A stretch of 64,000 nt of DNA from Rhynchopus sp. YZ270_cl-10 (Eukaryota; Euglenozoa; Diplonemea; Diplonemida; Diplonemidae): contig OZ037849.1 of assembly GCA_964035575.1 (NCBI GenBank), positions 1,178,001 through 1,242,000 of the forward strand. The letters are read 5' to 3'. Below are positions 60,906-64,000 of the stretch, piece by piece. The translations under genes and the position numbers were made by a program. The notes under the pieces are model-generated. The model was not told where the DNA came from. It ran no database searches and saw only the letters and a program-made list of their open reading frames with translations. Each line of letters opens with the position of its first letter. Positions within the stretch are counted from its first letter, which is position 1.

Positions 60906-61337
60906 ATGATGCGTACTGGCAGCTCTTGACGAGGAGTAGGTACTTAGACCCGAAGGAGACGACATGTACTGCGATGCGAAGCCAATTTCCATTGTGCACT
61001 AGCAGCAACTTGCTTTAGTGGAGGTAGCGTTCGATGCTCGGCAGAGAGTGGGTTGGGGTGTGTGGATGGGTTCACACCCTATTCATGAGCCGGCCCTGTT
61101 AAGAAATAGAGCCTTTTTTTAAAATAAGAAAATATGAATTGGATTTTGAAAACACACAAACTTTTTGCAAGTCTATGATGATGAGACTATCTCCTCCCAG
61201 GTGTTCATGAATCCTACCAAAGGTCTTGCCCGCATTTCCGAAAATGCACTCGTGAACACCAAGACTTTTATCACTACTTCTTTCCAATCCTAACAGAGGG
61301 GGTTTTTCTATATTCTTTTATTCTTAGCGGGGGCAAG
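60906..61337 (+). other. Intergenic region between two type A genes
   Basis: The first part repeats, in non-coding form, the 3' end seen in the next gene (AGGAGTAGGTACTTAGACCC at 60941-60956 versus 63404-63423), a trace of unequal exchange. A GGGTTCACACCC hairpin and the TAAAATAAGAAAATATG block follow. The acceptor TTTTTCTATATTCTTTTATTCTTAG ends at 61327. Confidence 0.55.
61303..61337 (+). promoter_or_regulatory. Candidate trans-splice acceptor before type A start
   Basis: Same tract as at 58760: TTCTTAG with AG at 61326-61327, then CGGGGGCAAGATG. Confidence 0.45.
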
Positions 61338-63440
61338 ATGCGCCTCAAAGCTGTGCTCTCGTTGGATGGGACACTAAGCAGCAAGGAGACTGAGAAGCGC
61401 ACACAGTTCTTCATCTTCGCCTGTGCTGGGCTGTTCGCGTGCGCAATAAGCTTCGCTAGTTCCTACGCAAGACAGCTAAGCAACCCTGTCCGTCTGTGCG
61501 GCACGTGCATGGCCGTGCTTGGCTCTGCGATTGCTTTCTCTGCAGTGCTGTGCAGGGTGCCTTTGACCACGAGGCTTGTGGTGGGCATATTGTACTTGGT
61601 CACAAGCGGTATCCTGATGTGGGATCTGCACGCACGAACCATCTCCTCCTCTCGTTGGCCACTCCTTGTCCTTATCATCGATATGTTGCTGGTGATGCAG
61701 GTGCCCACACAGTACAGTCTAGGGCTTGTGTGTTTTGTTGTCATGTGGTTGCTTATGCTTGGTGCTGAGGAGGGCTTCAGATATGGTCTTCTTGACCTCC
61801 CTGGGCTATCGCCTCAGGGTGGGGAGTACGGCAGGCACGACCTGAAGAGCCGTGAGTGTAGCTGTGAGGACATGCCCTGTGCGGTGGGTTTCCCGCCACC
61901 TCTCCTGATATCAGCGGTTTCGGTCTTTGTGATGGACTTCATCATCACACGTGGTTTCGCACGTGAGGTGCTGAAGGAGCAGGCATCAATGGAGCAGACG
62001 GTCAACGCTGTGCAGGAGGTCGCCTCGCTCCTGGCAAGGTACGACGTGGAAGGTGTGGCGCGCATGCTCAAGATGCGTGAGGCGGAGCTCCCCGAGCAGA
62101 TGTACGAGACGCTGCAGACAATGGAGCGGAACCTTCGCCGCTACAGGCCCTACCTCCCTGCTGCGCTGTTTGAGGAGGAAGAGGAGGAGGAGGGTGGGAG
62201 GGCTCTGTCTATGTCCATGGCATCACCCGGGCTAACAAGCGAGACAGCAACAATTGTGTTCACAGACATACGTTCTTCAACAGCGATCTGGGAACATGCA
62301 CCTGAAGGGATGCGTGCTGGGCTGAAGATCCACAACACCGTCATGCGCGAGGTGATGCAGATGTTTGGTGGGTACGAAGTGAAGACGCTTGGTGATTCCT
62401 TCATGGTTGCCTTCACATCAACAGAGGACGGGGTGAACTTCGGTCTGCGTGTGCACGAACTCCTGCGTGAAGCTGTCTGGCCTGATTCACTACTTGAGGA
62501 TGCACCAATCTGCGCTGAACAGGGATCACTTTGGGGAGGACTGACTGTGCGCATTGGTGTGAACACAGGCCCTGTGACAATGGAACTGAGCGTACTGACG
62601 GGACGGACAGACTACTTTGGCCACACAGTGAACGTTGCTGCCCGCCTTGAGAGCACATGCAAGCCTGGTGCTGTGGCTGTGCCTTCTGACCTGTACACAT
62701 CTGAGTGCAGGTCTTGCTCTGCTGTTGTTGGGGATGCGGAGGCACTGGACTTGAAGGGTGTGTCTGGGGCAACGTTTGTGTGTTGTGTGTGGCCTTTGTC
62801 ACTTGCGGGTCGCAAGCACAGTCCCCTGACAGAACCTGCGTCCAAGGATGCCTTTGCTAGCGCACGAGATTCCGCCAGTGTCAGATCTCACTCAAGTTCG
62901 GAATGTTACAGCGCCATGACACTTCCTATTGACGCAACTGTTGGTACTGTGCATCTTGCCGTTGGTGACGAGTGTGACCCTTCAGCACTGCACAACCTGA
63001 GCCTTGCCCTGACGACCCTCACAGTGGCACTGGACCAGAACGGTGGGACCTTGGTGACGCTGCTTGGGAGCCGTGTCTGTGTTGGGTGGAACCTGACCCG
63101 GCCAGCACCTGCACACATGGAGAACGCAGTGCGCTTTGCACAACGCCTTTTGGGGACTGCAGTGCTGTCTGGTGCAGGGCTTGTGACGGGTTCGGTGCAG
63201 CACGGAGATGTTGGTGCTCGGAAGCAACGCTTTGTGACTGTGATGGGGCAGACTGTGTACCGGAGCTGGGCGCTGTGCGACACGGCACGGGAGGGGAGGC
63301 AGTGTTTGTACGAACCTCCGTTGGGGACTGTGCTTCCTGCTGCGTTGAAGCTGGCACTGCAGGCTGAGGACGCACCACATGGGTTGTACCAGGTCCTTAC
63401 GATGAGGAGTAGGTACTTAGACCCGAAGGAGACAACATGA
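61338..63440 (+). CDS. Type A membrane adenylyl cyclase
   Basis: 700 aa, intact. TM segments at about 24-44, 51-73, 80-98, 108-123, 127-147 and 189-206; a four-cysteine loop (CSCEDMPC) before the sixth. Helical linker with NLRRYRPYLP, a Glu-rich stretch, then the catalytic domain: Asp310 in FTDI, Lys349 and Asp353 in KTLGD, Asp425 in DYFG, Asn432 and Arg436 in NVAAR. This is the full class III set, with Lys/Asp indicating ATP. The second cyclase-like domain (about 530-690) has GSRVCVGW in place of GD and no Asn/Arg. The TM module (RLKAVLSLDGTLSSK) differs clearly from the 1-35 kb copies, while the catalytic domains are nearly identical. It should make cAMP at the plasma or flagellar membrane. 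Confidence 0.88.
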   Translation: MRLKAVLSLDGTLSSKETEKRTQFFIFACAGLFACAISFASSYARQLSNPVRLCGTCMAVLGSAIAFSAVLCRVPLTTRLVVGILYLVTSGILMWDLHARTISSSRWPLLVLIIDMLLVMQVPTQYSLGLVCFVVMWLLMLGAEEGFRYGLLDLPGLSPQGGEYGRHDLKSRECSCEDMPCAVGFPPPLLISAVSVFVMDFIITRGFAREVLKEQASMEQTVNAVQEVASLLARYDVEGVARMLKMREAELPEQMYETLQTMERNLRRYRPYLPAALFEEEEEEEGGRALSMSMASPGLTSETATIVFTDIRSSTAIWEHAPEGMRAGLKIHNTVMREVMQMFGGYEVKTLGDSFMVAFTSTEDGVNFGLRVHELLREAVWPDSLLEDAPICAEQGSLWGGLTVRIGVNTGPVTMELSVLTGRTDYFGHTVNVAARLESTCKPGAVAVPSDLYTSECRSCSAVVGDAEALDLKGVSGATFVCCVWPLSLAGRKHSPLTEPASKDAFASARDSASVRSHSSSECYSAMTLPIDATVGTVHLAVGDECDPSALHNLSLALTTLTVALDQNGGTLVTLLGSRVCVGWNLTRPAPAHMENAVRFAQRLLGTAVLSGAGLVTGSVQHGDVGARKQRFVTVMGQTVYRSWALCDTAREGRQCLYEPPLGTVLPAALKLALQAEDAPHGLYQVLTMRSRYLDPKETT

Positions 63441-64000
63441 ACTGCGATGCGAAGCCAATTTCCATTGTGCACTAGCAACACCATGCTCGAGTGGAGCTCT
63501 GTGTTCAGATCCGACAGCCATGCTCCAGATGTTATTTGTGTCACCTCATGAAATGAAAGAGGAAATAGAAGCAAAGAAGCATTTTGAACACACTTTGCGG
63601 TTCTGGGGACGAACCGCGCTGAAGCTCCACTCCTCACCAAACAGGTCGAGGTGTGTGCGTTTCACCCGCATCTCCTCTGGGTTTTTTCGTGTGGTTGAGT
63701 GTTAAGTTTCTATTTTTGTACGAGAGGCTTAGGTTCACCTCTTTAACTTTTTTTGGTCAGGCCAGAGTCGCTCTACGGAGTCTCTCTGCCACGCCTTTGG
63801 GTTACGGTGTGCTGCCTGTAAGGACGTCCATGTATATCCCTAAGAGAAAGGGTGAGGCCCAACTGTCGGTACAGCATGGGGCGCCAAGAGAGAGATGTTG
63901 TGACCCCCCCGCCCACCCCTTTTTGTGTTTTTGGGTTTCTGCTCTCTTGTGTAGACTATCGTGCATCAAGCGTTGGGTGCAGCGAACTGCAGTACCTGTA
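63441..64000 (+). other. 3' flank of the last type A gene
   Basis: The first 50 bp (TGCGATGCGAAGCCAATTTCCATTGTGCACTAG) match the flank after 60905, and the CCAATTTCCATTGTGCACT part also follows 1127 and 17184. A 61-codon frame at 63520-63705 has no recognised motif. CGAGAGGCTTAGGTTCACCT (63720-63739) resembles ACGAGAGGCTTAGGATCATC at 42488. Nothing else is recognised. Confidence 0.5.

Noticed and set aside
63520-63705. 61-codon ORF after the last type A gene
   Set aside because: Short, no homology recognised, not preserved after the sister copy at 60905.

Overview
The window looks like a nuclear contig from a free-living or parasitic protist. Class III nucleotidyl cyclases with trypanosome-like catalytic motifs, every recognisable host gene on the + strand, pyrimidine-rich tracts ending in AG just before start codons, and an eEF2 fragment with a kinetoplastid-like middle region all point to Euglenozoa, possibly a diplonemid or free-living relative. 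This placement is an inference of low to moderate confidence. A 43-nt GT-AG intron in a transposase gene shows that cis-splicing is also likely.

Layout. From 1 to 35.2 kb, and again from 58.8 to 63.4 kb, lies an expanded family of six-TM cyclase-related membrane proteins. Type A (about 700 aa; 1-1127 partial, 15076-17184, 21332-23446, 58795-60905 frameshifted, 61338-63440) has a TM module, a helical linker, a cyclase domain with all catalytic residues, and a second cyclase-like domain without them. Type B (about 590-620 aa; 1514-3295, 4420-6276, 17682-20702 interrupted, 23962-25749, 27161-28956 frameshifted, 30329-32101, 33557-35197 cut by a gap) has the same TM module and linker but a single cyclase-like domain lacking most catalytic residues. 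A and B genes are often adjacent and were duplicated as pairs.

The array is interrupted by an 8.16-kb composite insertion (6421-14583). It holds a 31-bp minisatellite, a complete hAT transposon with an 8-bp target duplication and an apparently intact transposase, a decayed eEF2 fragment and several unrecognised coding remnants. One type B gene is split by a 1.15-kb insertion containing an element dense in GCGATCGC. After a 200-N gap and a hexamer array come an intact DUF3431-type protein (35705-36802), then about 10 kb of non-coding DNA (36.8-47.0 kb) full of foldback elements, MITEs, a piggyBac-like element and short satellites. A giant membrane protein with LamG-like, EGF-like and REJ-like regions follows (47.1-57.7 kb).

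How the genes may work together: type A proteins should make cAMP at the cytoplasmic face. Type B proteins share nearly the same membrane module but look catalytically dead, so they could be heterodimer partners or regulators. That is inference. Several breaks fall in homopolymers and may be assembly errors rather than true pseudogenization. No rRNA, tRNA or CRISPR array was recognised.
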